Positions 25,665 through 33,814 of a stretch of DNA of 37,802 nt are shown here, in pieces (position 1 is the first letter of the stretch; each line of letters begins with the position of its first letter). The notes beneath the pieces were generated by a model. The model saw only the letters and a list, made by a program, of their open reading frames with translations, was not told the origin of the DNA and searched no databases. The translations under genes were made by a program, and so were the position numbers. The stretch covers positions 1 to 37,802 of the forward strand of contig JADMKK010000024.1 in assembly GCA_015478895.1 (NCBI GenBank), in the 5' to 3' direction. The DNA is from Comamonas sp. (GTDB taxonomy: Bacteria; Pseudomonadota; Gammaproteobacteria; Burkholderiales; Burkholderiaceae_C).

Positions 25665-25958
25665 ATGCACTTTTCTAACGATGAAATGCATGATGGGCCC
25701 CCGGCAAGCGGGGCGCAGATGCCCCCCGACTTGCACGATACACACCACCTGTGGCTTAAAGCAGTTTTGCTGGCGGTCTGGGTGGTGTTTTCATTTGGCG
25801 TGTGCTTTTTCGCCCGTGACTTGCAGGCATGGGCGCAAGGCTGGCAATTGGGCTACTGGATGGCCGCCCAAGGGGCAGTCCTGATGTTCATTGCGATTGT
25901 GGTGATTTACTGTGTGGTGATGGATTTTTTTGAACGCCAAGCTGTATCCAAACAGTAG
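25665..25958 (+). CDS. DUF4212 small subunit of sodium/solute symporter
   Basis: A 97-residue protein with a His/Asp-rich hydrophilic N-terminus and two transmembrane helices (WLKAVLLAVWVVFSFGVCFF and WMAAQGAVLMFIAIVVIYCVV), ending with DFFERQAV. This is the usual layout of DUF4212 proteins, which are encoded directly before VC_2705-type symporters and probably form a complex with them. The ATG at 25665 is preferred to GTG 25662 by spacing from AAAGG. It lies 26 bp before the symporter gene, so the two are almost surely cotranscribed. Confidence 0.88.
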   Translation: MHFSNDEMHDGPPASGAQMPPDLHDTHHLWLKAVLLAVWVVFSFGVCFFARDLQAWAQGWQLGYWMAAQGAVLMFIAIVVIYCVVMDFFERQAVSKQ

Positions 25959-25984
25959 GTGTTGATCACCAACCACTCCCCCAC

Positions 25985-28090
25985 ATGCCCCGCACTTCAG
26001 GCGCTAACGCGTCCAGTCCTACGTCTGCCCAGCGCGAGTATTCGCGCATCTATCAGTGGCGCATTCATCGCTTGGTTGCGCTCTATACCTTGAGCGTGGT
26101 GGGATTTCTCGCGCTGATGACCTGGGCAGAGGGGCGAGGCCTGTCGCGCCACTGGATCGGGCCGATTTTTCTGTTTATTCCGGTCATGGTGTACGCCGTT
26201 GTGGGTGTGCTGGGCCGCACCAGCAGCGCGGACGAATACTACGTCGCCGGACGCCGGATTCCCCCCATGTACAACGGCATGGCCGCTGCCGCCGACTGGA
26301 TGAGCGCGGCCTCTTTCATCAGTCTCTCCGGCGCGCTGTATTTGCAGGGGTTTGGCGGTACGCAAGGCCAGCCTGGAGGCCTGGCCTACCTCTTGGGCTG
26401 GACGGGCGGTTTTTGCCTGGTGGCCATGCTCGTAGCACCGCATCTGCGGTCGATGAATCTGTATACCTTGCCGGACTTTTTTCAGCAGCGTTTTGGCGGC
26501 AAATGGCCGCGCATCATTGCCGCGCTGGCGACAGTGCTGTGCTCGTTCACCTATGTGGTGGCGCAGATTTATGGGGTGGGGCTGATTGCTTCGCGCCTGA
26601 CGGGGGTGCAGTTTGAAATCGGCATCATGCTCGGGCTGGGGGGCGTGCTGCTGTGCTCCTTTCTGGGCGGCATGCGCGCAGTCACCTGGACGCAGGTCGC
26701 GCAATATGTAGTGATCTTGCTGGCGTTTTTGATTCCAGTGTCGTGGCTGGCTTACAAGCAACTGGGCAACCCGGTTGCGGCGATGGCATACGCCGGACAA
26801 CTGCAAAAAATTGCGGAGCTGGAAGCGCACTTGCTGGTGTCGCCCCAAGAGCTTGCCGTGCGTGAGGTGTTCAGAGCGCGCGCCGATGCGCTGGAGGTCA
26901 AGCTCAAGGATGTGCCCCTGGCCCTGGAGCGTGACCGGCTGGTGCTGCACGAACGCCTGCGCTACCTGCGCTCTGTGCAAGGCGAAGTCGGGCAAATCAT
27001 GGCAACCAGCCGGGAATATGCCAATTTGCCGCGCCAGCCTGAAGTGGCCGAAAAGCGCTGGCGCCAACAACTGCAGGAATACCGCGACCGCTCACAGCCT
27101 CTGTCAGGTTTGCCACGACACAGCCAGCCGTTTGGCGGCGATCCTGACGGCAGCCCGCAAGAGCAGGCGCAATTCCACGATGAGCGCATCAACTTTCTGG
27201 CGCTGATGCTGTGCCTGATGGTGGGCACGGCGGGGCTGCCGCATTTGCTCACGCGTTACTACACCGTGCCGTCGGTCTCTGGCGCACGCACCTCGGTGGC
27301 GTGGACCTTGTTTTTCATTGGGCTGCTGTACCTCACGGCCCCAGCTTTGGCGGCACTCATCAAGCTGGAAGTGATGAACAACTTGGTGGGTGTGCGCTTT
27401 GATGAGTTGCCAGCATGGATTGCGCAGTGGTCGCGGGTGGACGCTTCCTTGCTCTCCATCGAAGACGTCAACGGCGACGGGGTGCTGCAGTTTGGAGAGC
27501 TGCGGCTGGGCGCAGACCTCATCATGCTGGCCACGCCGGAGATCGGGGGGCTGCCTTATGTCATCTCTGGCCTGGTGGCAGCCGGCGGGCTGGCTGCAGC
27601 TTTGTCTACCGCAGATGGCTTGTTGCTCACCATCAGCAATGCGCTGGTGCGCGATCTGTATTTTCAGACGGGCCAGCACAAGGCCTCCTCAGAGTTGCGG
27701 GTGATTGCCTCTAAGTTCGTGCTCATGATCGTGGCCTTGTCCGCCGCCTTTGTGGCGGGCCGGCGTTCGTCCGACATTTTGCCGATGGTGGCGGCCTCGT
27801 TCTCGCTGGCAGCGTCGGCTTTCGTGCCGGCCATGGTGCTGGGGATTTTTTGGCGCGGGGCCACACGCGCCGGGGCCATCACGGGCATGGTGTCAGGTCT
27901 GGCACTGGCTTTGTACTACATGCTTTCGCACGCACCCGCCGTGCAGCAGGCGCTGCCTCGCTGGCTGCTGGCCGATGGCTTGTGGTGGGGCATTCAGCCG
28001 ATCTCTGCGGGTGTATTTGGCCTGGCGATTGGCTTGTTGATGACGGTCATCGTCAGCTTTGCCACGCAGCAGGCACCCGCAAAAAAATAA
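25985..28090 (+). CDS. sodium:solute symporter (VC_2705/acetate-type) with EF-hand loop
   Basis: A 701-residue membrane transporter, longer than typical SSS members (about 500-580). The SSS core is clear: SADEYYVAGRRIPPMYNGMAAAADWMSAASF near residues 78-110, then LGWTGGFCLVAMLVAP and TLPDFFQQRF. Two insertions explain the length. Residues about 270-395 are hydrophilic, charged and likely helical. Residues 494-505 form a canonical 12-residue calcium loop, with ligands D494, N496, D498 and E505. The end holds GGLAAALSTADGLLLTISNALVRD. The substrate is probably a short carboxylate such as acetate (family knowledge). No clear ribosome binding site was chosen; it is coupled with the DUF4212 gene. 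Confidence 0.9.
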   Translation: MPRTSGANASSPTSAQREYSRIYQWRIHRLVALYTLSVVGFLALMTWAEGRGLSRHWIGPIFLFIPVMVYAVVGVLGRTSSADEYYVAGRRIPPMYNGMAAAADWMSAASFISLSGALYLQGFGGTQGQPGGLAYLLGWTGGFCLVAMLVAPHLRSMNLYTLPDFFQQRFGGKWPRIIAALATVLCSFTYVVAQIYGVGLIASRLTGVQFEIGIMLGLGGVLLCSFLGGMRAVTWTQVAQYVVILLAFLIPVSWLAYKQLGNPVAAMAYAGQLQKIAELEAHLLVSPQELAVREVFRARADALEVKLKDVPLALERDRLVLHERLRYLRSVQGEVGQIMATSREYANLPRQPEVAEKRWRQQLQEYRDRSQPLSGLPRHSQPFGGDPDGSPQEQAQFHDERINFLALMLCLMVGTAGLPHLLTRYYTVPSVSGARTSVAWTLFFIGLLYLTAPALAALIKLEVMNNLVGVRFDELPAWIAQWSRVDASLLSIEDVNGDGVLQFGELRLGADLIMLATPEIGGLPYVISGLVAAGGLAAALSTADGLLLTISNALVRDLYFQTGQHKASSELRVIASKFVLMIVALSAAFVAGRRSSDILPMVAASFSLAASAFVPAMVLGIFWRGATRAGAITGMVSGLALALYYMLSHAPAVQQALPRWLLADGLWWGIQPISAGVFGLAIGLLMTVIVSFATQQAPAKK

Positions 28091-28102
28091 AAATGAGAGC
28101 TG

Positions 28103-28190
28103 CCTGCCCTCGATAAATATAGTTTTCAGACCTAAAACAGTGCAAAGTGATCGATAGATAACGGCATGCCGCTATCAAATTAAAGAGCTG
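28103..28190. repeat. palindromic intergenic element, diverged copy 3
   Basis: The outer arms AGAGCTGCCTGCC and GGCATGCCGCTATCAAA are partly complementary, and the centre TTTTCAGACCTAAAACAGTGC is followed by AAAG, comparable to the centres of copies 1 and 2. It starts 12 bases past the symporter stop codon. Confidence 0.45.
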
Positions 28191-28233
28191 GCGCATGGAA
28201 TGCAGACCTGCGCAGGGTGCATTCGCAATAAAA

Positions 28234-28259
28234 AACGGCCTGTGCATGCACAGGCCGTT
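28234..28259 (-). terminator. perfect-palindrome terminator of FKBP gene
   Basis: A 26-bp perfect palindrome: the half AACGGCCTGTGCA with its complement. On the minus strand it is followed by a T-tract (TTTTTTATTG), 36 bases past the stop of the gene ending at 28295. Confidence 0.88.
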
Positions 28260-28294
28260 GGCTTTTCAGTGTGGCCGTCTGGGGCAGCTGCGGC

Positions 28295-28987
28295 TTAAAC
28301 GCCCAGCAGCTCTACGTCAAACTTCAAAGTGGCATTGGGCGGAATCACGCCGCCTGCGCCACGTGCGCCGTAGCCCAGTTCGGAAGGGATGATGAGGGTG
28401 CGCTTGCCGCCCACTTTCATGCCTTGCACGCCCTGGTCCCAGCCCTTGATGACCATGCCTGCGCCCAGCTGGAACACGAACGGGTCATTGCGGTCTTTGC
28501 TGGAGTCGAACTTGGCACCTTGCACGCCGTCCTTGTACAGCCAGCCGGTGTAGTGCACGGTCACGCGCTGGCCGCGCTTGGCTTCTTCGCCGTCGCCGAC
28601 CACGGTATCTTCAATCTGCAGTACCGGCGCTGCCTTGCTGCCCAGCAGTTCAACGTCAAACTTCAGCGTTGCGTGGGGAGGAATCACGCCGCCGGCTCCT
28701 TGCGCGCCGTAGCCCAGCTCTGCAGGGATGATCAGGGTGCGCTTGCCGCCCACCTTCATGCCTTGCACGCCTTCGTCCCAGCCGCGAATGACCATGCCGT
28801 CGTCCAGCGTGAACTCAAACGGCTCACGGCGGTCTTTGCTGGAGTCAAACTTGGCGCCCTGCACGCCGTCCTGGTAGAGCCAGCCGGTGTAGTGCACCTT
28901 GACATCAGCACCGCTGATGGCTTCGGCGCCTTCACCGACAACGGTGTCTTCGTATTGCAGGCCAGAGGCAGTGGTGGTCAGTGCCAT
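28295..28987 (-). CDS. FKBP-type peptidyl-prolyl isomerase with two tandem FKBP domains
   Basis: A 230-residue cytosolic protein made of two FKBP domains (about 1-115 and 116-230), whereas most bacterial members of this type have one. Both repeats contain [26 protein letters not shown][RK]GWD and [15 protein letters not shown], then LGYGA and [16 protein letters not shown]. The active-site aromatic and Asp positions look intact in both. The domains are almost identical in long stretches of DNA, which indicates a recent internal duplication. FKBPs accelerate proline isomerisation and often act as folding helpers. AAGGAA lies upstream of ATG 28987, and a perfect-palindrome terminator follows. 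Confidence 0.92.
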   Translation of the reverse strand: MALTTTASGLQYEDTVVGEGAEAISGADVKVHYTGWLYQDGVQGAKFDSSKDRREPFEFTLDDGMVIRGWDEGVQGMKVGGKRTLIIPAELGYGAQGAGGVIPPHATLKFDVELLGSKAAPVLQIEDTVVGDGEEAKRGQRVTVHYTGWLYKDGVQGAKFDSSKDRNDPFVFQLGAGMVIKGWDQGVQGMKVGGKRTLIIPSELGYGARGAGGVIPPNATLKFDVELLGV

Positions 28988-29024
28988 GAAAAATTCCTTG
29001 TCTGGAAAAAGGGTTCAAAAAACA

Positions 29025-29055
29025 AAGGCACCGGCGGTATGAACCGGGGTGCCTT
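29025..29055 (-). terminator. rho-independent terminator of HxlR regulator gene
   Basis: AAGGCACC (29025-29032) pairs with GGTGCCTT (29048-29055), with extra pairing inside. On the minus strand it runs into TTGTTTTTTG, 45 bases past the hxlR-type stop at 29100 and just upstream of the FKBP start. Confidence 0.82.
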
Positions 29056-29099
29056 GTGAGTGGGGTGGCCGCACATTGGGCGGCAGGCAGGTGCCTAGA

Positions 29100-29405
29100 T
29101 TACTTCTTGGCGCGTCCGGCTGCCCAGCGCGTGGAGAAAGCCTGTAGATCGCTCAGGCGCTTGAGCAGATCTTGTCCTTGCACCGTGACGGTGTAGCCGT
29201 CGCTGCCGTGCTCCATCAGGCCCGATTCGCGCAATTCCTTGATGCGGGTGTTGAGCGTGTTCGGGGTAATGCCACCGACACTGTCTTGCAGCAGGCGAAA
29301 AGTTTGCGGATGTCCATCACGCAGTGCCCAGAGCACCCGCAGTGCGTAGCGGCGCTCTAACTTTTCGAGCAACTGATTGATGGCGGCGTTTTCCTTAGAG
29401 CTCAT
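29100..29405 (-). CDS. HxlR-family winged-helix transcriptional regulator
   Basis: A 101-residue regulator of the HxlR family (MarR-like winged helix without the N-terminal cysteine near the start used by redox-sensing members). Landmarks are KLERRYALRVLWALRDG, the recognition region GGITPNTLNTRIKELRESGLM, and YTVTVQGQDLLKRL. AAGGAGAAG upstream of ATG 29405 gives a strong start. The only divergent neighbour is the class III CoA-transferase; a 35-bp palindrome in the shared gap is a likely binding site, so it may control itself and that gene. The ligand is unknown. Confidence 0.85.
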   Translation of the reverse strand: MSSKENAAINQLLEKLERRYALRVLWALRDGHPQTFRLLQDSVGGITPNTLNTRIKELRESGLMEHGSDGYTVTVQGQDLLKRLSDLQAFSTRWAAGRAKK

Positions 29406-29480
29406 GGACGCTTCTCCTTGCGCTGAGATGGGGGATGGTTCGTGCCTTAAGCCAGCATCGAGCCAAGTTGGTTTGACTAT

Positions 29481-29515
29481 AGCTACTAATCTTGTCTGCT
29501 ACAAGTTTAGTAGCT
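29481..29515. promoter_or_regulatory. 35-bp palindrome, likely HxlR-regulator operator
   Basis: The arms AGCTACTAA-T-CTTGT and ACAAG-TTTAGTAGCT are complementary with one mismatch around a short centre. The pattern holds the TACT...AGTA core reported for several HxlR-type sites. It lies 76 bp upstream of the regulator start and about 190 bp upstream of the divergent CoA-transferase, a position suiting autoregulation. Confidence 0.55.
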
Positions 29516-29702
29516 CGCCACTGTGCGCCGCTAGGGCAATCTTTCGCAAATGGCCGAAATTTAGGGCAATTGTTGTGGATCAGCCACGCGCCGTTACACA
29601 AAGAAGCGGCGCGCTCACGTTCCGGGATGGCGGGAGTGTCGAAAGCAGGGGCAAAGACCCGCTAGGTGTTTTCTAGAATGGAATGAACCAAGGAAATATC
29701 GC

Positions 29703-31004
29703 TTGCTCAGTGCCGTTCGTTTGCGCATGGCAAGCGCCCGATATGCCGCTATGACCAATACAGATTTCCGCTGCGCCTCTCGTCCTGCCGATGCAGCTTC
29801 GGCCCCCACTTCGCCACCGCGTGCCCTGCCGTTGCAAGGCATCCGGGTGGTGGAGTTCAGTCACATGGTCATGGGCCCGACGTGTGGCTTGGTGCTGGCA
29901 GATCTGGGGGCCGAAGTCATCAAGGTCGAACCTGTGGAGGGCGACCGCACGCGCCACTTGCTGGGTGCCGGTGCGGGTTTTTTCCCCATGTTTAACCGCA
30001 ACAAAAAAAGCATTGCACTGGATTTGCGCAGCGCTGAGGGTGTGCAGGCCGCCATCCGGCTGGCATCCACCGCCGATGTGGTGCTGCAGAACTTCAAACC
30101 CGGGGTGATGCGCAAGTACGGGCTGGACTATGCCGCGCTCTCCAAGCTGAACGCAGGGTTGATCTACGTGAACCACACCGGTTTTCTGCCCGGGCCTTAC
30201 GAGCACCGCACGGCGCTCGATGAAGTGGTGCAGATGATGGGTGGCCTGGCCTATATGACGGGGCGACCCGGCGATCCACTGCGCGCAGGCTCCAGCGTGA
30301 ACGACATCATGGGCGGCATGTTTGGCGCTATTGGCGCACTGGCGGCTTTGATGCAGCGCGGTCAGACGGGCAAAGGCCAGGAAATCGATTCGGCGCTGTT
30401 TGAGAACAACGTGTTCCTCGTCGGTCAGCACATGATGCAGTACGCCGTGACCGGGCAGGCGGCTGCGCCCATGCCCGAGCGGATTTCGTCCTGGGGGCTG
30501 TATGACGTGTTCAACGTCAAAGACGGGGAACAGATTTTTCTGTCTGCGGTCAGTGATGCGCAGTGGCGCACGTTTTGCACCGCCATGGGGTTTGAAGACA
30601 TGCTGGCGGACCCCGCCTTGCAAACCAACAACGACCGTGTGCGTGCCCGCGACACCATGCTGCCGCAGTTGCGTGCGCGGCTGGCGGCATTTTCCGCTGC
30701 GCACTTGGCGCAAGTGTTTGAGACGCACCAGTTGCCCTATGCGCCGATCTCGCGCCCGGAGCATTTGCTCGATGATCCGCACCTGCTGGCCTCGGGTGGT
30801 TTGGCCGATGTGCGCCTGAGCGATGGCGAGCGCGCCGGAGTCATGGCCAAAACCACGTTGTTGCCTGTACGCATGGATGGCGAGCGCCTGCCAGTGCGCA
30901 TGCACCCACCCAGGGCCGGAGAGCACACGCAGGAGCTGCTGCACAGCTTGGGCTATACGCCGGCCGAAGTAGTGGCCCTGCTGCAATCCAAGGCGGTCGC
31001 GTAA
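29703..31004 (+). CDS. class III (CaiB/BaiF) CoA-transferase
   Basis: About 433 residues. The family transfers CoA between carboxylic acids through a mixed anhydride on an active-site aspartate. Landmarks: VVEFSHMVMGPTCGLVLADLGAEVIKVEP at the N-terminus, NRNKKSIALDL, QNFKPGVM, and GSSVNDIMGGMFG, whose Asp (about residue 201 from TTG 29703) is the expected catalytic residue. Starts are ambiguous: TTG 29703 has AAGGA eight bases upstream, while ATG 29751 fits usual family length but lacks a ribosome binding site. It converges with the Bug gene. The substrate is not readable; given the nearby glutaryl-CoA dehydrogenase, glutarate is possible (inference). Confidence 0.88.
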   Translation: MLSAVRLRMASARYAAMTNTDFRCASRPADAASAPTSPPRALPLQGIRVVEFSHMVMGPTCGLVLADLGAEVIKVEPVEGDRTRHLLGAGAGFFPMFNRNKKSIALDLRSAEGVQAAIRLASTADVVLQNFKPGVMRKYGLDYAALSKLNAGLIYVNHTGFLPGPYEHRTALDEVVQMMGGLAYMTGRPGDPLRAGSSVNDIMGGMFGAIGALAALMQRGQTGKGQEIDSALFENNVFLVGQHMMQYAVTGQAAAPMPERISSWGLYDVFNVKDGEQIFLSAVSDAQWRTFCTAMGFEDMLADPALQTNNDRVRARDTMLPQLRARLAAFSAAHLAQVFETHQLPYAPISRPEHLLDDPHLLASGGLADVRLSDGERAGVMAKTTLLPVRMDGERLPVRMHPPRAGEHTQELLHSLGYTPAEVVALLQSKAVA

Positions 31005-31020
31005 CGCAGCGCACCGGCAT

Positions 31021-31050
31021 AAAAAAAGCAACGCTGCAGGCAGCGTTGCT
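31021..31050 (-). terminator. rho-independent terminator of second Bug gene
   Basis: AGCAACGCTG (31027-31036) pairs with CAGCGTTGCT (31041-31050) around CAGG. On the minus strand it is followed by seven T residues. It sits between the convergent CoA-transferase and Bug genes. Confidence 0.88.
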
Positions 31051-31085
31051 GGATGGCGCGGGTGCGCGGGCGTGTGGTGGCCGCG

Positions 31086-32051
31086 TTAATCCATGGTCAG
31101 CTTTTGCTTGTCCACGACTTCTTTGTAGGCCGTGTATTCGGCCCTGATTTCCTCGGCAAACTTGGCGGGCGTATCGGCCACGATCAGCGAGCCTGTGTCT
31201 TCAATACGTTTGCGCACGGCAGGGTCTTGCAGCACTTTGTGCACGGCCTTGTTGATCTTGTCCACCACGTCCTTGGGCATGTCCTTGGGGCCAATGACGC
31301 CGTAGTAGGCCATGCGGTTCACGCCGGGAGCGCCGACTTCCGCCAGCGTGGGCACATTGGGCAGCACGGCCAGGCGCTGCGGTGCGGCGACAACCAGCGG
31401 TGTCAGGCGATTGCTTTGCACAAACGGCAGGGTCGAGGGGAAGTTGTCAAACAACAGCGGGATCTGGCCGGCCACTGCATCGTTGATCGCCGGGCCTGAG
31501 CCGCGATAGGGCACGTGCTGCAGCTGAGTGCCGGTCGCCAGCATGAACATTTCCATCATTAAGTGGCCGATGGAGCCGGTGCCGGGCGAGCCGAACGAAT
31601 ACTTGCCGGGATTGGCTTTGATTTCTTTCAGGAAAGAGGCGTAGTCCTGGCCGGGAAACTTGGGGTTGGCCGCAATGATGTTGGGCGTGGCCGCAATGTT
31701 CACGATGGGCGTGAAATCGGTGAACACGTTGTACGGAATCTTGGGGTTAATGGCCGGATTGGTCGCGGTGGTGGAGACCGTCGCAATCCCCAAGTTATAG
31801 CCATCCGCAGGAGCGCGCGCGGTTTCGGCTGCGCCAATCGCACCGCCACCGCCGCCCTTGTTTTCTACGATCACGGGCTGGCCCAGCTCGCGGCCCAGCG
31901 GGTCGGCCACGACGCGGGCAATCAGGTCGGTGGTGCCGCCTGCGGCAAAGGGCACCAGCAGCTTGATGGGTTTGTTGGGGTAGCTGGCCTGGGCGTGGGC
32001 CACGCTGACGGTAGCCAGCGCTGCCAAAGCCAAGAGGGTGCGACGCATCAT
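31086..32051 (-). CDS. Bug-family tripartite tricarboxylate transporter substrate-binding protein
   Basis: A 321-residue periplasmic binding protein with a short signal peptide (MMRRTLLALAALATVSVAHA). It has the Bug signature PIKLLVPFAAGGTTDLIARVVADPLG, ENKGGGGGAIGAAETARAPADG, and HVPYRGSGPAINDAVAGQIPLLFD. No TctA/TctB is nearby. The start at ATG 32051 is nine bases after GGAG; the in-frame TTG 32057 is too close. On the minus strand TTGAAT and TAAAAA (18-base spacer) upstream could be its promoter. Location downstream of glutaryl-CoA dehydrogenase suggests a dicarboxylate ligand such as glutarate, which is inference only. Confidence 0.93.
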   Translation of the reverse strand: MMRRTLLALAALATVSVAHAQASYPNKPIKLLVPFAAGGTTDLIARVVADPLGRELGQPVIVENKGGGGGAIGAAETARAPADGYNLGIATVSTTATNPAINPKIPYNVFTDFTPIVNIAATPNIIAANPKFPGQDYASFLKEIKANPGKYSFGSPGTGSIGHLMMEMFMLATGTQLQHVPYRGSGPAINDAVAGQIPLLFDNFPSTLPFVQSNRLTPLVVAAPQRLAVLPNVPTLAEVGAPGVNRMAYYGVIGPKDMPKDVVDKINKAVHKVLQDPAVRKRIEDTGSLIVADTPAKFAEEIRAEYTAYKEVVDKQKLTMD

Positions 32052-32417
32052 GTGCAAAGTCTCCGTGTTGTTGAAATTAAGGGAGTAATGCTAGAGAGGC
32101 GGCAGTTCTGCGTGTCGGTTTTTACCCAAGAGGAAACCCTCGATTCAAGGGTAATCGCTAGGGGTTAACACCCATATCGCAGGCGTGCTGTCCCCTGACG
32201 CTACAACGCCATGAACGGGCATTCAATGCGGCAAGGCCAGCACCGCTGCAGGCAGTGTCAGATCACGATCTGCGCTGGCAAAGCAGCGATTGCAGGGATG
32301 GGCATGTCCATGTTTTTTTACAAAAAAGGAGCTGCATGCCGTTGCGTTTAAAGGGCAGGCAGCTTCCAAACATGGAGCGCTGCAGAGCGCGCACCAGGAG
32401 ACAACTTGTAAAAAAGA
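32052..32417. other. intergenic region between two minus-strand genes
   Basis: No gene is supported. It probably holds the promoter of the Bug gene near 32100-32160 and a T7/A6 stretch (TTTTTTTACAAAAAA near 32312-32328) that could fold as an AT-only hairpin. A short plus-strand frame starting after AAAGGAGCTGC at 32336 runs antisense into the glutaryl-CoA dehydrogenase gene and has no protein-like character. Confidence 0.55.
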
Positions 32418-33611
32418 TCAGTTGGCAAACGCGGCGATGCCAGTCTGGGCGCGGCCCAGAATCAGCGCGTGCACATCGTGCGTGCCTTCGTAGGTGTTCA
32501 CCACTTCCAGGTTCACCAGGTGGCGGGCCACACCGAACTCGTCGCTGATGCCGTTGCCGCCCATCATGTCGCGTGCCAGGCGGGCAATGTCCAGTGCCTT
32601 GCCGCAGTTGTTGCGCTTAATCAGCGAGGTGATTTCCACCACGTTCTGGTGCTCGTCCTTCATGCGGCCCACGCGCAGGGCAGCTTGCAGGCCCAGCGTG
32701 ATTTCGGTCTGCATGTCGGCCAGTTTTTTCTGGATCAGCTGGTTGGCAGCCAGAGGGCGGCCAAACTGCTTGCGGTCCAGCGTGTACTGGCGCGAGGTGT
32801 GCCAGCAGAACTCGGCTGCGCCCATGGCGCCCCAGGCAATGCCAAAGCGTGCGCTGTTCAGGCAGGTGAACGGGCCCTTCAAGCCACGCACTTCGGGGAA
32901 GGCGTTTTCTTCGGGCACAAACACGTCGTCCATCACGATTTCACCGGTGATCGAGGCGCGCAGGCCCACCTTGCCGTGGATGGCCGGGGCGCTCAGGCCC
33001 TTCATGCCCTTGTCCAGAATAAAGCCGCGAATCTGGCCGACGTTGCCGCCTTCAGACACTTCCTTGGCCCAAACCACAAACACATCCGCCACAGGGCTGT
33101 TGGTGATCCACATCTTGGCGCCCTTGAGCTTGTAGCCGCCATCGACCTTGTAAGCGCGGGTGGCCATGGAGCCGGGGTCCGAGCCGTGGTCGGGCTCGGT
33201 CAGGCCAAAGCAGCCGATGTATTCGCCCGAAGCCAGCTTGGGCAGGTACTTTTGCTTTTGTGCTTCGGTGCCAAATTCGTTGATGGGCACCATGACCAGC
33301 GACGACTGCACGGAAGCCATGGAGCGGTAGCCGGAATCGACACGCTCGATTTCACGGGCCGCCAGGCCGTAGCTCACATAGTTCAAACCCGATCCGCCGT
33401 ATTCCGTGGGAATGGTGGGGCCCAGCAGGCCCAGCTCGCCCATTTCGCGAAAGATGGTGGTGTCGGTCTTTTCATGGCGGAACATGTCCTGCACGCGCGG
33501 CATGAGCTTGCCTTGGCAGTACTCATAGGCCGCATCGCGGATCATGCGCTCGTCAGATGTCAACTGCTGGTCGAGCTGGAAGGGATCGTTCCACTGGAAA
33601 TTGCTGGCCAT
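32418..33611 (-). CDS. gcdH: glutaryl-CoA dehydrogenase
   Basis: A 397-residue flavoenzyme that oxidises and decarboxylates glutaryl-CoA to crotonyl-CoA in lysine, tryptophan and glutarate breakdown. Landmarks: [20 protein letters not shown], then [13 protein letters not shown] (residues 95-107, with R96 in the substrate pocket), [15 protein letters not shown] (135-149), [11 protein letters not shown] (349-359), and [20 protein letters not shown] with catalytic base E375. AGGAG upstream of ATG 33611 supports the start; the longer frame to 33671 is not homologous. A LysR-type regulator is divergent, the arrangement seen for gcdR-gcdH in pseudomonads. Confidence 0.94.
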   Translation of the reverse strand: MASNFQWNDPFQLDQQLTSDERMIRDAAYEYCQGKLMPRVQDMFRHEKTDTTIFREMGELGLLGPTIPTEYGGSGLNYVSYGLAAREIERVDSGYRSMASVQSSLVMVPINEFGTEAQKQKYLPKLASGEYIGCFGLTEPDHGSDPGSMATRAYKVDGGYKLKGAKMWITNSPVADVFVVWAKEVSEGGNVGQIRGFILDKGMKGLSAPAIHGKVGLRASITGEIVMDDVFVPEENAFPEVRGLKGPFTCLNSARFGIAWGAMGAAEFCWHTSRQYTLDRKQFGRPLAANQLIQKKLADMQTEITLGLQAALRVGRMKDEHQNVVEITSLIKRNNCGKALDIARLARDMMGGNGISDEFGVARHLVNLEVVNTYEGTHDVHALILGRAQTGIAAFAN

Positions 33612-33708
33612 GGTGTGCTCCTGAAATGCCTTATGAGGTATGCGGCATGCTGTTTTGTGCATGTCTCGCAAGCGATGACTGGCATCGTAGAAGCACTGCG
33701 TCTCTGTC

Positions 33709-33725
33709 GCAAACGATTTGTTTGC
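33709..33725. promoter_or_regulatory. dyad in gcdH/lysR gap, candidate LysR-type binding site
   Basis: GCAAAC and GTTTGC flank GATTT, a perfect 6-5-6 dyad in the 203-bp gap between the divergent gcdH and LysR-type genes, about 98 bp before the gcdH start and 90 bp before the regulator start. LysR-type proteins commonly bind one such site between divergent genes. Confidence 0.45.
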
Positions 33726-33814
33726 ATTCAGATATGCGTGTTCCTCATTTCTCGCTTGAATGCCTGACGTTTTTGCGGCAGCATGCTGGTTTGTCTTTTG
33801 CTGGGTTTGCCTGT

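Noticed and set aside
24132..25748. 538-codon minus-strand frame opposite ppsA
   Set aside because: Antisense to a clearly conserved enzyme; His/Gly/Gln-rich shadow translation typical of GC-rich DNA.
29377..29676. 99-codon plus-strand frame in the HxlR upstream region
   Set aside because: Crosses the palindrome and the regulator's start; no homology or initiation signal.
29673..31031. 452-codon minus-strand frame opposite the CoA-transferase
   Set aside because: Shadow translation with no domain; the plus-strand frame has clear family motifs.
32336..32548. Small plus-strand frame after AAAGGAGCTGC
   Set aside because: Good Shine-Dalgarno-like sequence but runs antisense into gcdH and encodes an arginine-rich, unfamilied peptide.
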